Part shown: positions 1-6,092 of the stretch, in pieces
Numbering within the stretch: the first letter of the stretch is position 1
Layout of the letters: every line of letters begins with the position of its first letter
Assembly: GCF_000250875.1 (NCBI RefSeq)
Contig: NZ_JH604939.1
Location: 21,968 to 32,866, forward strand
From: Sutterella parvirubra YIT 11816
Lineage (GTDB): Bacteria > Pseudomonadota > Gammaproteobacteria > Burkholderiales > Burkholderiaceae_F
Reading direction: 5' to 3'
Length of the DNA stretch: 10,899 nt
Notes under the pieces: model-generated
What the model saw: only the letters and a program-made list of their open reading frames with translations
What the model was told of the DNA's origin: nothing
Databases searched by the model: none
Position numbers and translations under genes: made by a program

Positions 1-77
1 CCCGCCCCTCCCGCGGCGGCTGCGGCCAAAGCGCAGCCGGCGAGGAAGGTGCGTCGGTCGATGCGGACCGGCGTCAT
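1..77 (-). CDS. Tat-exported protein, N-terminal fragment, probable NapG ferredoxin
   Basis: Only the first 25 codons lie in the window; the rest runs off the left edge. The reading starts MTPVRIDRRTFLAGCALAAA, a clear twin-arginine signal (D-R-R-T-F-L-A at residues 7-13) followed by an alanine-rich hydrophobic stretch, so the product should be exported folded, probably with a cofactor. The ATG (77-75) overlaps the last base of the napA stop codon (TGATG), and an AAGG ribosome site (88-85) sits 7 bases upstream inside napA, so it is translationally coupled to napA. In nap operons the Tat-exported protein directly after napA is commonly NapG, the iron-sulfur protein that with membrane-bound NapH passes quinol electrons toward NapB/NapA. 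The iron-sulfur motifs are outside the window, so NapG is inferred from position and signal only. Confidence 0.6.
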   Translation of the reverse strand, partial: MTPVRIDRRTFLAGCALAAAAAGGA

Positions 78-2824
78 CACGAGGCCTTGCGAACCTTGAC
101 CGCGGTCTTCTTGTAGTCGGGCTCAAGCGAGATCGGGTCGGTCGCGTCGATCACGACGCTGTTGACCATGGCGCGCTCGTCGAAGAAGGCCATCCAGACG
201 CTGCCCTTGGGCATCTTCTGGCGGACCTGCGTCTCAACCTTGGCGCGGCAGGTGCCGTAGCGGCTCGTCACCTCAGCCAAATCCCCGCGCTTCATGCCTC
301 GCTTTTCGGCGTCCTGCGGGTTCATGTAGAGGAGCGCTTCCGGGGCGGCGCGGTGGAGTTCCGGCACGCGGCGCGTCATCGAGCCCGTGTGCCAGTGCTC
401 GAGGATGCGGCCCGTGGTGAGCCAAAGGTCGTACTCGGCGTCGGGCTGCTCCACGGGCGCCGCGTACGGACGCGCGAAGATCTTCGCGCGGCCCGGATAG
501 GCCTTCTGCTCCTTGTCGGTGACGCCCGAGAGGTTCCCCGTCGGCATCGCCTTCATGAGCGGACCGTAGAAGAGCTTCTCTTCCTTCGCGTACGGATCGA
601 ACGCGGTGTTGAAGCGGTAGGGCGTTTCCTTGCCGTCGACCACCGGCCAGAGGAGGCCGCGGCACGCGTCCGACTGGTACGTGTCGAAGTCGGCGAGGTC
701 GTGACCGTTCCCGACCGTGAACTGACGGTACTCGTTGAAGAGCGCCTTTTCGGGGAAGTAGGCGAGCCCGAGCGCTTCGCCCGTGGCGTTCGAGCGGTTC
801 GGGTACTTCGGATCCGGCCAGACCGCTTCGGCGCGCCCGCCCGTCGGGGCGTAGAGCACGTCAAAGAGCGTGGCGTCGGGCTTGATCCCCATCTTTTGGG
901 CTTCGTCCAGCACGCTCGGGAGCTTGTCGCCGGGGACGCCCTTCAAGGGCAGTTCGCCCCAGGTGTCCGCGATGCGGATGCGCTTCGCGAGTTCCATCAT
1001 CATCCAGACGTCGGTGCGGGCTTCGCCCGGGGCCTTCACGACCTGCGGCCACGCCTGCGTGCGGCGCTCCCCGTTCCCGTAGAGGCCCCACTTCTCGAAG
1101 TGGCCCGCCGCGGGGAGGATCAGGTCGGCGGCGCGCGCCGAGTACGTGGGATAGATGTCCGACACGACGACGAAGGAGCCGGGCCGCCGGGTCGCTTCGG
1201 TCCAGTGCGTGTTGTTGGGGGCGGACTGCATGACGTTGACGACCTGCATCCAGAGGAAGTCGATCGAGCTGTCTTCAAGGCCGCGCAGGATTTCCATGAC
1301 GGAGGCACCCACCTTGGGGTTGAGCGTCCCCTTCGGGATCGACCAGATCTTCTCGGTCTTTTCGCGGTGCGCTTCGTTCGCGACCAGCATGTCGGCGGGA
1401 AGACGGTGGCAGAAGGCCCCGACCTCGCGCGCGGAGCCGCAGGCGGAAGGCTGACCGGTGAGCGAGAAGGCGCCGTTCCCGGGCTGGGCGTGCTTGCCGA
1501 GGAGAAGATGAATGTCGTAGATGAGTTCGTTCATCCAGACGCCGCGCTGGTGCTGGTTCACGCCCATGCACCAGTAGCTCATGATGTTGCGGGTGCGGTC
1601 GCAGACGAGGTCGGCGAGCTCGGCCAACTTCCGGCGGAACGTGTCGGCGGACTCTTCCTGGTCGCCCTTCGCGAGTTCGGTCACGAAGTCGATCGTGTAG
1701 GGCTCGACCGAGCGCTTGAAGTCCTCGAACGTGATCGCCCAGTGGTTGCCGGCGGGGCCGCCCGCGTTCTTCTGCTCGACGACTTCGCCCACCTTCTTCC
1801 CCTGGGCGGCGGCTTCCCAGCGGTCGAGCTTGACGCGGAGCTGCCGCTCCAGCGTATCGCGCTCCGCAGGGCGCGACCACTTGTCGGTGTTCCGGAGCCC
1901 GTAGCCGATGTCGGTCGGACCCGTGCTGAAGACGCAGTGCTTCGAGACGAAGTCGTGGTCGACCACGTCGCGGCGGATGATTTCGCGGATGAGGAAGTTC
2001 GCGATCGCAAGGTCGGTGTTGGGCTTGAAGACGATCGTGAGGTCGGAGAGGTTCGACGAGCTGTGAAGGTGCGTCGTCAAGGAGACGATCTTCGTAGGCT
2101 TGTGCGTCAGCTTCCGGTTCGTCATGCGCGACCAGAGCACCGGGTGCGCTTCCGCGGGGTTGTTCCCCCAAAGGAGCATCACGTCGGACTTTTCGATGTC
2201 TTCGTAGTTGTTGGCGGGTTCGTCGACGCCGAAGGTCTGATAGAACCCGACCACCGCGCTCGCCATGCACATGCGGGCGTTCGGGTCGATGTTGTTCGAG
2301 CGCAGGCCGCCCTTGATGAACTTGCTCGCGCAGTAGGCTTCCGGAATCGTGTACTGACCGGAACCGATGATCGAGACGCCGGCGGGGCCCTTTTCGCGGT
2401 AGACGCGCATGAGCTCCCCGGCCATCACGTCGAAGGCCTCTTCCCAGGAGACGGGCTCGAAGCGCCCGGTCTTGTCGAATTTGCCGTTCTTCTTCCTGAG
2501 GAGCGGCTTCGTCAGACGGTCCTTCCCGTAGAGGATCTTCGCGTTGAAGTAGCCCTTGACGCAGTTGAGGCCGCGGTTCACGGGCGCGTCCGGGTCGCCC
2601 TTCGTGGCGACGACGCGGCCGTCTCGGGTGCCGACCTGCAGGCCGCAGCCGGTGCCGCAGAAGCGGCAGACGCCCTTTTGCCAGGTGATGCCGTCGTCGA
2701 CGGCTTTGGCGGCCTCGGTTTCGGCGGCGGTGACGGGGAACCCGAGCGAGAGCGCGGCGCCCGCGGCGAGGCCGGAGCGGATCATGTCTCGGCGTTGGAA
2801 TCGGAGGGGCTGTTGTTGGGTCAT
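77..2824 (-). CDS. napA: Periplasmic nitrate reductase catalytic subunit NapA
   Basis: NapA reduces nitrate to nitrite in the periplasm using a [4Fe-4S] cluster and a molybdenum bis-MGD cofactor. The 915-residue product starts with a Tat signal (F-Q-R-R-D-M-I, residues 9-15) and a hydrophobic segment ending near 34. The cluster ligands are C53, C56, C60 and C88 in the CRFCGTGC and GLNCVKGY blocks. The molybdenum ligand is C186 in NARMCMASAVVGF. Other NapA blocks are TDIGYGLRN (304-312), GQPSACGSAREVG (457-469), HRLPADM (473-479), NGERRTQ (584-590) and EHWHTGSMTRRVPELHRA (809-826). It is longer than enterobacterial NapA (about 830 residues), with extra sequence around 320-360 and 755-780. The ATG at 2824 is chosen because GGAG (2835-2832) lies 7 bases upstream and the Tat motif follows; the frame stays open to 3001, but that part overlaps napD. 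It follows napD by 28 bases and overlaps the next gene by one base. Confidence 0.96.
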   Translation of the reverse strand: MTQQQPLRFQRRDMIRSGLAAGAALSLGFPVTAAETEAAKAVDDGITWQKGVCRFCGTGCGLQVGTRDGRVVATKGDPDAPVNRGLNCVKGYFNAKILYGKDRLTKPLLRKKNGKFDKTGRFEPVSWEEAFDVMAGELMRVYREKGPAGVSIIGSGQYTIPEAYCASKFIKGGLRSNNIDPNARMCMASAVVGFYQTFGVDEPANNYEDIEKSDVMLLWGNNPAEAHPVLWSRMTNRKLTHKPTKIVSLTTHLHSSSNLSDLTIVFKPNTDLAIANFLIREIIRRDVVDHDFVSKHCVFSTGPTDIGYGLRNTDKWSRPAERDTLERQLRVKLDRWEAAAQGKKVGEVVEQKNAGGPAGNHWAITFEDFKRSVEPYTIDFVTELAKGDQEESADTFRRKLAELADLVCDRTRNIMSYWCMGVNQHQRGVWMNELIYDIHLLLGKHAQPGNGAFSLTGQPSACGSAREVGAFCHRLPADMLVANEAHREKTEKIWSIPKGTLNPKVGASVMEILRGLEDSSIDFLWMQVVNVMQSAPNNTHWTEATRRPGSFVVVSDIYPTYSARAADLILPAAGHFEKWGLYGNGERRTQAWPQVVKAPGEARTDVWMMMELAKRIRIADTWGELPLKGVPGDKLPSVLDEAQKMGIKPDATLFDVLYAPTGGRAEAVWPDPKYPNRSNATGEALGLAYFPEKALFNEYRQFTVGNGHDLADFDTYQSDACRGLLWPVVDGKETPYRFNTAFDPYAKEEKLFYGPLMKAMPTGNLSGVTDKEQKAYPGRAKIFARPYAAPVEQPDAEYDLWLTTGRILEHWHTGSMTRRVPELHRAAPEALLYMNPQDAEKRGMKRGDLAEVTSRYGTCRAKVETQVRQKMPKGSVWMAFFDERAMVNSVVIDATDPISLEPDYKKTAVKVRKAS
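2320..2341 (-). repeat. 22-base exact repeat, copy in napA
   Basis: On the minus strand this reads codons for E-A-Y-C-A-S-K plus one base (NapA residues 162-168) and is identical to 8225-8246 in the dehydrogenase gene, same orientation and same reading frame. Confidence 0.85.
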
Positions 2825-2831
2825 GGTGGGT

Positions 2832-2835
2832 CTCC
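2832..2835 (-). promoter_or_regulatory. Ribosome binding site that fixes the napA start
   Basis: GGAG on the minus strand, 7 bases before the ATG at 2824, inside the short palindrome TCTCCGGAGA. It supports this ATG over in-frame codons further upstream, which lie inside napD and would add about 59 low-complexity residues before the Tat signal. Confidence 0.7.
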
Positions 2836-2852
2836 GGAGAAGTGTGGGGGCG

Positions 2853-3098
2853 TCACTCGTCGGCGTCGAGGCCGACGTAGTGCGAGAGGAGGCTCGCGTC
2901 GAGGACGGGTTCAAGGCGGGAAACGGCGTTGAAGCGGGCGACTTCTTCGCGTTCCGTCTCGGCTTCGATCGTGCAGATGAGGCGGTCGTGGTCTTCGTCA
3001 CGCTGGTGAACGAAGACGCCCTCGACTTGCGCGACGGCCTCCGCGGCGGCGTCGAGACGCCCGGGGCGGGCGACGACGAGAACGGCGGAACAGTTCAT
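2853..3098 (-). CDS. napD: NapD, NapA signal-peptide-binding chaperone
   Basis: An 81-residue cytoplasmic protein of normal NapD length (about 80-90). NapD folds as a small ferredoxin-like domain that binds the twin-arginine signal of NapA and delays export until the molybdenum cofactor is in place. Matching family features are the N-terminal strand SAVLVVARPGRLD (4-16), a GVFVHQRDED segment (27-36), the LICTIEAE strand (40-47) and the C-terminal strand ending LLSHYVG (70-76), which parallels the family's 'SLVYH'. It is the first gene of the nap operon here, and napA starts 28 bases after its stop. ATG 3098-3096 is the only plausible start, since an in-frame TGA lies 13 codons upstream. No convincing Shine-Dalgarno sequence precedes it, so initiation may be weak. 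Confidence 0.88.
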   Translation of the reverse strand: MNCSAVLVVARPGRLDAAAEAVAQVEGVFVHQRDEDHDRLICTIEAETEREEVARFNAVSRLEPVLDASLLSHYVGLDADE

Positions 3099-3139
3099 GG
3101 CTTGGGGAAACGGGCAGTTAAGCTGATGAACACGCTTTC

Positions 3140-3145
3140 ATTGTA
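3140..3145 (-). promoter_or_regulatory. Candidate -10 element of the nap operon
   Basis: TACAAT on the minus strand, preceded by a run of five Ts, about 42 bases before the napD ATG. It is in the only A+T-rich patch of the napD upstream region. No good -35 hexamer lies 16-18 bases upstream (TGGTCC or ATGGTC there), which would suit an activator-dependent promoter, but no clear FNR box is seen nearby. Inferred from a single hexamer. Confidence 0.35.
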
Positions 3146-3161
3146 AAAATCGGCATGTTCG

Positions 3162-3198
3162 CGGACCATCCTCCTCTACGGAGACCCGGGGAGGTCCG
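3162..3198. repeat. Imperfect inverted repeat upstream of the nap promoter
   Basis: CGGACC, one unpaired A, then TCC (3162-3171) is complementary to GGAGGTCCG (3190-3198): nine base pairs with a one-base bulge. A smaller nested stem CTCC/GGAG (3171-3174 with 3180-3183) is an alternative fold. It lies between the MFS stop codon (3234) and the candidate napD -10 element, so it covers the -35 region. It could be an operator, or a hairpin at the end of the MFS transcript, although on the minus strand the next T run is about 12 bases after the stem. Positions 3099-3233 hold no gene. Confidence 0.35.
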
Positions 3199-3233
3199 GA
3201 TGGGAGAGGGAAACCGCCCCCAACGGGGTATTT

Positions 3234-4433
3234 TTAGTGCGCGGAATGTCCGCCGGGGAGGCGGTGGCGGATCGCGGCGCCCAGGGCCGCGACGAGAAGA
3301 AGCGAGAAGAGGAGGTAGGGGAGCCCCTCGCCCGGCGCGGCGAGAAGGAGCGGCGTCCCGATCATGGGACTGACGGCGCCGGTGAAGCTGTTCAGGGCAC
3401 TTACGGCGCCGAGGCGCGCACCTTGTTCAGAGGGCGACCCCGTTCGGGAGACGACGCTCTGAAGGGTCGGCCCCACGACCCCCATCAGCGCGAAGCCGCA
3501 AAGAAGCAGCCCCGCCACCGTACCCGAACCCGTGAGCCCGATCCCGACGATGGCGAGAAGCCCCACGGCGAGCCCGCCCCGCACGACCGTGTCGGGGGTG
3601 AACTTCCGGGAGACGCGCGGGAGCACGAGCCCTTGGGTCAGCGTGATCGCGGCCCCGAGCGCGAAGATCGAGAGCCCGATCGACTTCGGGGACCAGCCGT
3701 AGCGGAATTCCGTGTAGAGCGCCCAGGTGCACTGCACGAGACTCTGCGTCAGCGTAAAGAGCACGATGATGGCGAGCGCGGGAAGGAGGTGCCGCTCGGC
3801 GGAGAGCGACCGGAGCGTGCGGAAGGGATTGAGCGCCGCGGGCGAAATCGGACGCGTGTCGGGCGCGGTGAGGCTCTCGGGGAGGACGAAGAGCCCGTAG
3901 AGGAAGTTCACCAGGCAAAGCGCCGAGGCGACCATGAAGGGAAGGCGCGGGTCGGCTTCGCCGAGAACCCCGCCCAAGGCCGGCCCCAGCACGAACGCGA
4001 TCCCGAAGACGGCGCCGATGCGCCCGAACGCGGCCGTGCGGTCGCCCGCGCGCGTCACGTCCGCGATGTAGGCCTGGGCGACGACGATGTTGGAGCTCAC
4101 TGCGCCCCCCACGAGGCGCGACGCGAGGATCGCCCACAGGGAGGTCGCGAAGACCGGCACCACCATCATGAGCGCCAGCCCCCCGATCCCGGCCAGGAGC
4201 ACCGGGCGGCGGCCGATTCTGTCCGAGAGCGCGCCGATCACGGGCGCGGCCGCGAACTGCATCAGGCCGTAGCTCAGCATGATCGCGCCGTACCAGACCG
4301 TCTGCAGCTCGCGCGTCTCCGCGAGCGTGCCGATCAGGCGCGGCAGCACGGGGATGATGAGGCCGATGCCGAGAGCGTCCAGAAAGACGCAGGCGAGCAC
4401 GAAGCCGACGGCGGGACGTCGGAAACCGGTCAT
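3234..4433 (-). CDS. MFS drug/proton antiporter, TetA-like (DHA1 family)
   Basis: A 399-residue inner-membrane transporter, usual length for 12-helix TetA-type antiporters that exchange a drug for protons. Helix 1 carries LDALGIGLIIPVLP (residues 18-31), almost the TetA block, with the conserved acidic residue D19. Motif A, GALSDRIGRRPVLL (67-80), is the helix 2-3 loop signature. YIADVT (122-127) and the antiporter motif C around GIAFVLGPALGG (144-155, helix 5) follow. A hydrophilic central loop lies at about 185-215. The aspartate that TetA(B) carries in helix 3 (D84) aligns by eye with M89, so tetracycline itself may not be the substrate. The ATG at 4433 is the only one giving a full first helix, but no clear ribosome site precedes it. 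The gene stands alone, divergent from sstT, with 135 bases between its stop and napD. Multidrug or metabolite export is inferred. Confidence 0.85.
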   Translation of the reverse strand: MTGFRRPAVGFVLACVFLDALGIGLIIPVLPRLIGTLAETRELQTVWYGAIMLSYGLMQFAAAPVIGALSDRIGRRPVLLAGIGGLALMMVVPVFATSLWAILASRLVGGAVSSNIVVAQAYIADVTRAGDRTAAFGRIGAVFGIAFVLGPALGGVLGEADPRLPFMVASALCLVNFLYGLFVLPESLTAPDTRPISPAALNPFRTLRSLSAERHLLPALAIIVLFTLTQSLVQCTWALYTEFRYGWSPKSIGLSIFALGAAITLTQGLVLPRVSRKFTPDTVVRGGLAVGLLAIVGIGLTGSGTVAGLLLCGFALMGVVGPTLQSVVSRTGSPSEQGARLGAVSALNSFTGAVSPMIGTPLLLAAPGEGLPYLLFSLLLVAALGAAIRHRLPGGHSAH

Positions 4434-4556
4434 GTCGATGGGGACGAAACGTTGTGGAAACTGCCGTCCATGATAACGGGTGAAACGCCCGGTCGGCGGT
4501 GTTGCCGGGGCCGTTCGGGTACCGCGAAAAACCGCTAGGGGAATGGACGAGGCCGT

Positions 4557-4570
4557 TTGAGGCTCATCAA
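4557..4570. promoter_or_regulatory. FNR/ANR-type box
   Basis: TTGAG-GCTC-ATCAA matches the FNR consensus TTGAT-N4-ATCAA at nine of ten defined positions, with exact spacing and dyad symmetry; the one mismatch is G4561. It lies 159 bases before the sstT start and 124 bases before the MFS start, so it could serve either gene. FNR-type regulators bind such sites when oxygen is absent. Which gene responds, and whether this is activation or repression, cannot be read from the sequence. Confidence 0.5.
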
Positions 4571-4671
4571 GAGAACGGACATCCTTTGCAAAAAACTGGC
4601 TGGAGGAAAGCGATTTTGACGGTCTTCGGACGCCTCGTCCGCGTTCGGGCTGTTACCGTGTAGCCCTATGA

Positions 4672-4693
4672 GGAGCCGCCCCCGTCAGGCTCC
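4672..4693 (+). other. Stem-loop in the sstT leader
   Basis: GGAGCC (4672-4677) pairs with GGCTCC (4688-4693) across a 10-base loop. It lies 22 bases before the sstT ribosome site, so it would be in the 5' leader if transcription starts upstream. No T run follows, so it is not a terminator. No riboswitch class is recognised. Confidence 0.3.
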
Positions 4694-4714
4694 GCCTTCA
4701 CGAATAAAAAAATC

Positions 4715-4721
4715 AAAGGAG
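4715..4721 (+). promoter_or_regulatory. Strong ribosome binding site of sstT
   Basis: AAAGGAG, a near-ideal Shine-Dalgarno sequence, 7 bases before the ATG at 4729. It is the strongest in this window and implies high translation of the transporter unless it is blocked. Confidence 0.85.
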
Positions 4722-4728
4722 AACTCTC

Positions 4729-4740
4729 ATGACTCGAGTG
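4729..4740 (+). repeat. 12-base inverted repeat, copy 1 (sstT start codon)
   Basis: ATGACTCGAGTG, comprising the start codon and next three codons of sstT. Its exact reverse complement is at 5961-5972, two bases after the sstT stop. The core ACTCGAGT is itself palindromic; the flanking bases set the inverted orientation. T4741 could add a wobble pair with G5960. Confidence 0.9.
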
Positions 4741-5958
4741 TTCAAGTTTGCGATGCCCTTCCTTCAGGGCTCGCTCGTCAAACAGATTCTGGTCGGCCTA
4801 GTCCTGGGCATCATCCTGGGCATGGCCGCCCCCGAAGCCGCCAAGGGAGCGGGGTTCCTCGGCACGATCTTCGTCACGGCCCTGAAGGGCGTGGCGCCCA
4901 TCCTCGTCTTCGTGCTCGTCATGAGCTCGATTGCGAACCAGCGTTTGGGTGAGGACCTTCACATCAAGCCGATTCTGGTCCTCTACATGATTTCGACCTT
5001 CGGCGCGGCCGTTCTCGCCGTCATCGCGAGCTTCATCTGGCCCACGCAGATCGCACTCGTTGCGGATGCCGAATCCCTGGCTGCGCCGGGCGGCATTCTT
5101 GAAGTCTTTGAAAACCTGATTCTCAACGTCGTCGACAATCCCGTGCACGCGATTGCGACCGCCAACTACATCGGCATCCTCGCTTGGGCGATCGCCATGG
5201 GCGTGGTGCTGCGCCACGGCGTTCCCGCCACCCGCGAAGTCCTCTCGGACGCCGCCAAGGGTGTGGAATTCGTCGTGCGCATCGTCGTGCGCTTCGCCCC
5301 GATCGGCATCTTCGGTCTCGTCGCGTCGACCCTCGCGACCACGGGTCTCGAAGCCATGACCGGGTACTTCAAGCTCCTTGCCGTCCTGATCGGCACGATG
5401 GCCGCCGTGGCGCTCATCCTCAATCCGTTCCTCGTCTGGCTCACCATCCGCGCGAATCCGTTCCCCTACACCTGGATGACGCTTCGCGAATCGGGCGTCG
5501 CCGCGTTCTTCACCCGTTCGTCGGCCGCCAACATCCCGGTGAACCTCGAAATCTGCCGCCGTCTCGACCTCCCCGAATCGACCTACTCGGTGTCGATCCC
5601 CGTGGGCGCCACGGTCAACATGGCGGGCGCCGCGATCACGATCACCGTGCTCACCCTCTCGGCCGCGTTCTCGCTGGGCGTCACCGTCGACATCCCGACC
5701 GCGATCTTCCTCTCCTTCATCGCCGCGGTCTGCGCAGCCGGCGCCTCGGGCGTCCCGGGCGGCTCGCTCATGCTGATCCCGCTCGCCTGCGGCCTCTTCG
5801 GCATCGACCAGAACACCGCGATGCAGGTCGTCGCCGTCGGCTTCATCATCGGCGTGCTGCAGGACTCGTGCGAAACCGCGCTCAACTCGTCCTCGGACGC
5901 GCTCTTCACGATCGCCGCCTGCAAGCGTGCTGAACGCCTCGGCATCAAGATGAACTGA
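4729..5958 (+). CDS. sstT: Sodium/serine-threonine symporter SstT
   Basis: An inner-membrane carrier of the dicarboxylate/amino acid:cation symporter family that imports serine and threonine with sodium. The 409-residue product is close to the E. coli protein (414) and alignable along its whole length. Visible blocks are [15 protein letters not shown] (14-28), [16 protein letters not shown] (55-70), [10 protein letters not shown] (146-155), [19 protein letters not shown] (188-206), the re-entrant loop serine motif [13 protein letters not shown] (260-272), the sodium/substrate helix [14 protein letters not shown] (293-306) and [14 protein letters not shown] (375-388). The ATG is fixed by a strong ribosome site. 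It is a single-gene unit: divergent from the MFS gene, with an intrinsic terminator 21 bases after its stop. Possible control comes from an FNR-like box upstream and from complementarity between its start codon and its own 3' UTR. Confidence 0.97.
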   Translation: MTRVFKFAMPFLQGSLVKQILVGLVLGIILGMAAPEAAKGAGFLGTIFVTALKGVAPILVFVLVMSSIANQRLGEDLHIKPILVLYMISTFGAAVLAVIASFIWPTQIALVADAESLAAPGGILEVFENLILNVVDNPVHAIATANYIGILAWAIAMGVVLRHGVPATREVLSDAAKGVEFVVRIVVRFAPIGIFGLVASTLATTGLEAMTGYFKLLAVLIGTMAAVALILNPFLVWLTIRANPFPYTWMTLRESGVAAFFTRSSAANIPVNLEICRRLDLPESTYSVSIPVGATVNMAGAAITITVLTLSAAFSLGVTVDIPTAIFLSFIAAVCAAGASGVPGGSLMLIPLACGLFGIDQNTAMQVVAVGFIIGVLQDSCETALNSSSDALFTIAACKRAERLGIKMN

Positions 5959-5960
5959 CG

Positions 5961-5972
5961 CACTCGAGTCAT
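5961..5972 (+). repeat. 12-base inverted repeat, copy 2 (sstT 3' UTR)
   Basis: CACTCGAGTCAT, exact reverse complement of the first 12 bases of sstT, beginning two bases after the TGA stop (5956-5958) and ending 7 bases before the terminator stem. Confidence 0.9.
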
Positions 5973-5979
5973 TCGTCCG

Positions 5980-6015
5980 AAAAGCCCGCAGCCTCCTCAG
6001 GTTGCGGGCTTTTTT
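5980..6015 (+). terminator. Intrinsic terminator of sstT
   Basis: AAAAGCCCGCA (5980-5990) pairs with TGCGGGCTTTT (6003-6013). The stem continues inward through GCCT/AGGT to a CCTC tetraloop, giving 15 pairs including one G-T, followed by T through 6015. This is a very strong Rho-independent terminator. It separates sstT from recQ, which must therefore have its own promoter or depend on readthrough. Confidence 0.93.
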
Positions 6016-6050
6016 GCGGGCCGGGGCAGGGCGTCGGCCACCGGTCCGCG

Positions 6051-6056
6051 TACAAT
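6051..6056 (+). promoter_or_regulatory. Candidate -10 element of recQ
   Basis: TACAAT lies between the sstT terminator and the recQ start, 36 bases before the ATG. No recognisable -35 hexamer is found 16-18 bases upstream in the G+C-rich stretch. It is the only promoter-like element in the 77 bases after the terminator, and recQ needs a promoter there. Confidence 0.4.
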
Positions 6057-6092
6057 CCGTCCATTGTCCCTTCCACACGCAGTCTTCTTTTC

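Larger units (their letters stand above)
4434..4728. other. Divergent intergenic control region, MFS / sstT
   Basis: These 295 bases hold no gene that I can support. They must carry promoters for the minus-strand MFS gene and the plus-strand sstT. Seen here: a weak G+C-rich dyad (CCCGG 4488-4492 with CCGGG 4505-4509), an FNR-like box (4557-4570), an A-rich patch at 4590-4595, TTGACG at 4616-4621 with no fitting -10, a leader stem GGAGCC/GGCTCC (4672-4677 with 4688-4693), and the sstT ribosome site. No sigma-70 promoter is convincing on either strand. Confidence 0.6.
5959..6015 (+). ncRNA. Candidate 3'-UTR-derived regulatory RNA of sstT
   Basis: The 57 bases from the sstT stop codon to the end of the terminator T run would form a short RNA if released by cleavage. 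Bases 5961-5972 are exactly complementary to the sstT start region. They fall within the 13-base loop (5961-5973) of a possible four-pair stem, GACG 5957-5960 with CGTC 5974-5977. The 3' end is a long stem with a six-T tail, typical of Hfq- or ProQ-bound small RNAs. This matches the design of known 3'-UTR feedback RNAs such as OppZ and CarZ of Vibrio cholerae. No expression evidence is available here; a plain 3' UTR is the default reading. Confidence 0.25.

Noticed and set aside
33..44. Lipobox L-A-G-C in the NapG-like signal
   Set aside because: The cysteine (residue 15) comes before, not after, the hydrophobic stretch and only six residues after the arginine pair, so lipoprotein processing there is implausible.
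353..2932. 859-codon open frame on the plus strand opposite napA
   Set aside because: It mirrors the napA frame in G+C-rich DNA, its translation is rich in R, V, A and D with no recognisable domain, and napA is unmistakable on the other strand.
2825..3001. N-terminal extension of napA to an upstream start
   Set aside because: The extra 59 residues are S/T/P/R-rich, overlap napD and would place the Tat signal internally. GGAG before the ATG at 2824 settles the start.
3119..3131. TTAAG-CTG-ATGAA upstream of napD as an FNR box
   Set aside because: The spacer is three bases instead of four and both halves deviate from TTGAT/ATCAA.
3118..3141. Eight-codon upstream reading frame (ATG...TAA) before napD
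   Set aside because: Its ATG overlaps the candidate -10 element, so it is probably not transcribed, and it lacks a ribosome site.
3217..3235. CCCC-AAC-GGGG followed by TATTTTT as a plus-strand terminator
   Set aside because: Only four pairs with a three-base loop, and there is no plus-strand gene upstream for it to end.
3237..4538. 433-codon plus-strand frame opposite the MFS gene
   Set aside because: Low-complexity charged translation with no membrane or domain pattern; a shadow of the transporter gene.
4616..4621. TTGACG as the -35 of an sstT promoter
   Set aside because: No acceptable -10 lies 16-18 bases downstream; that stretch is G+C-rich.
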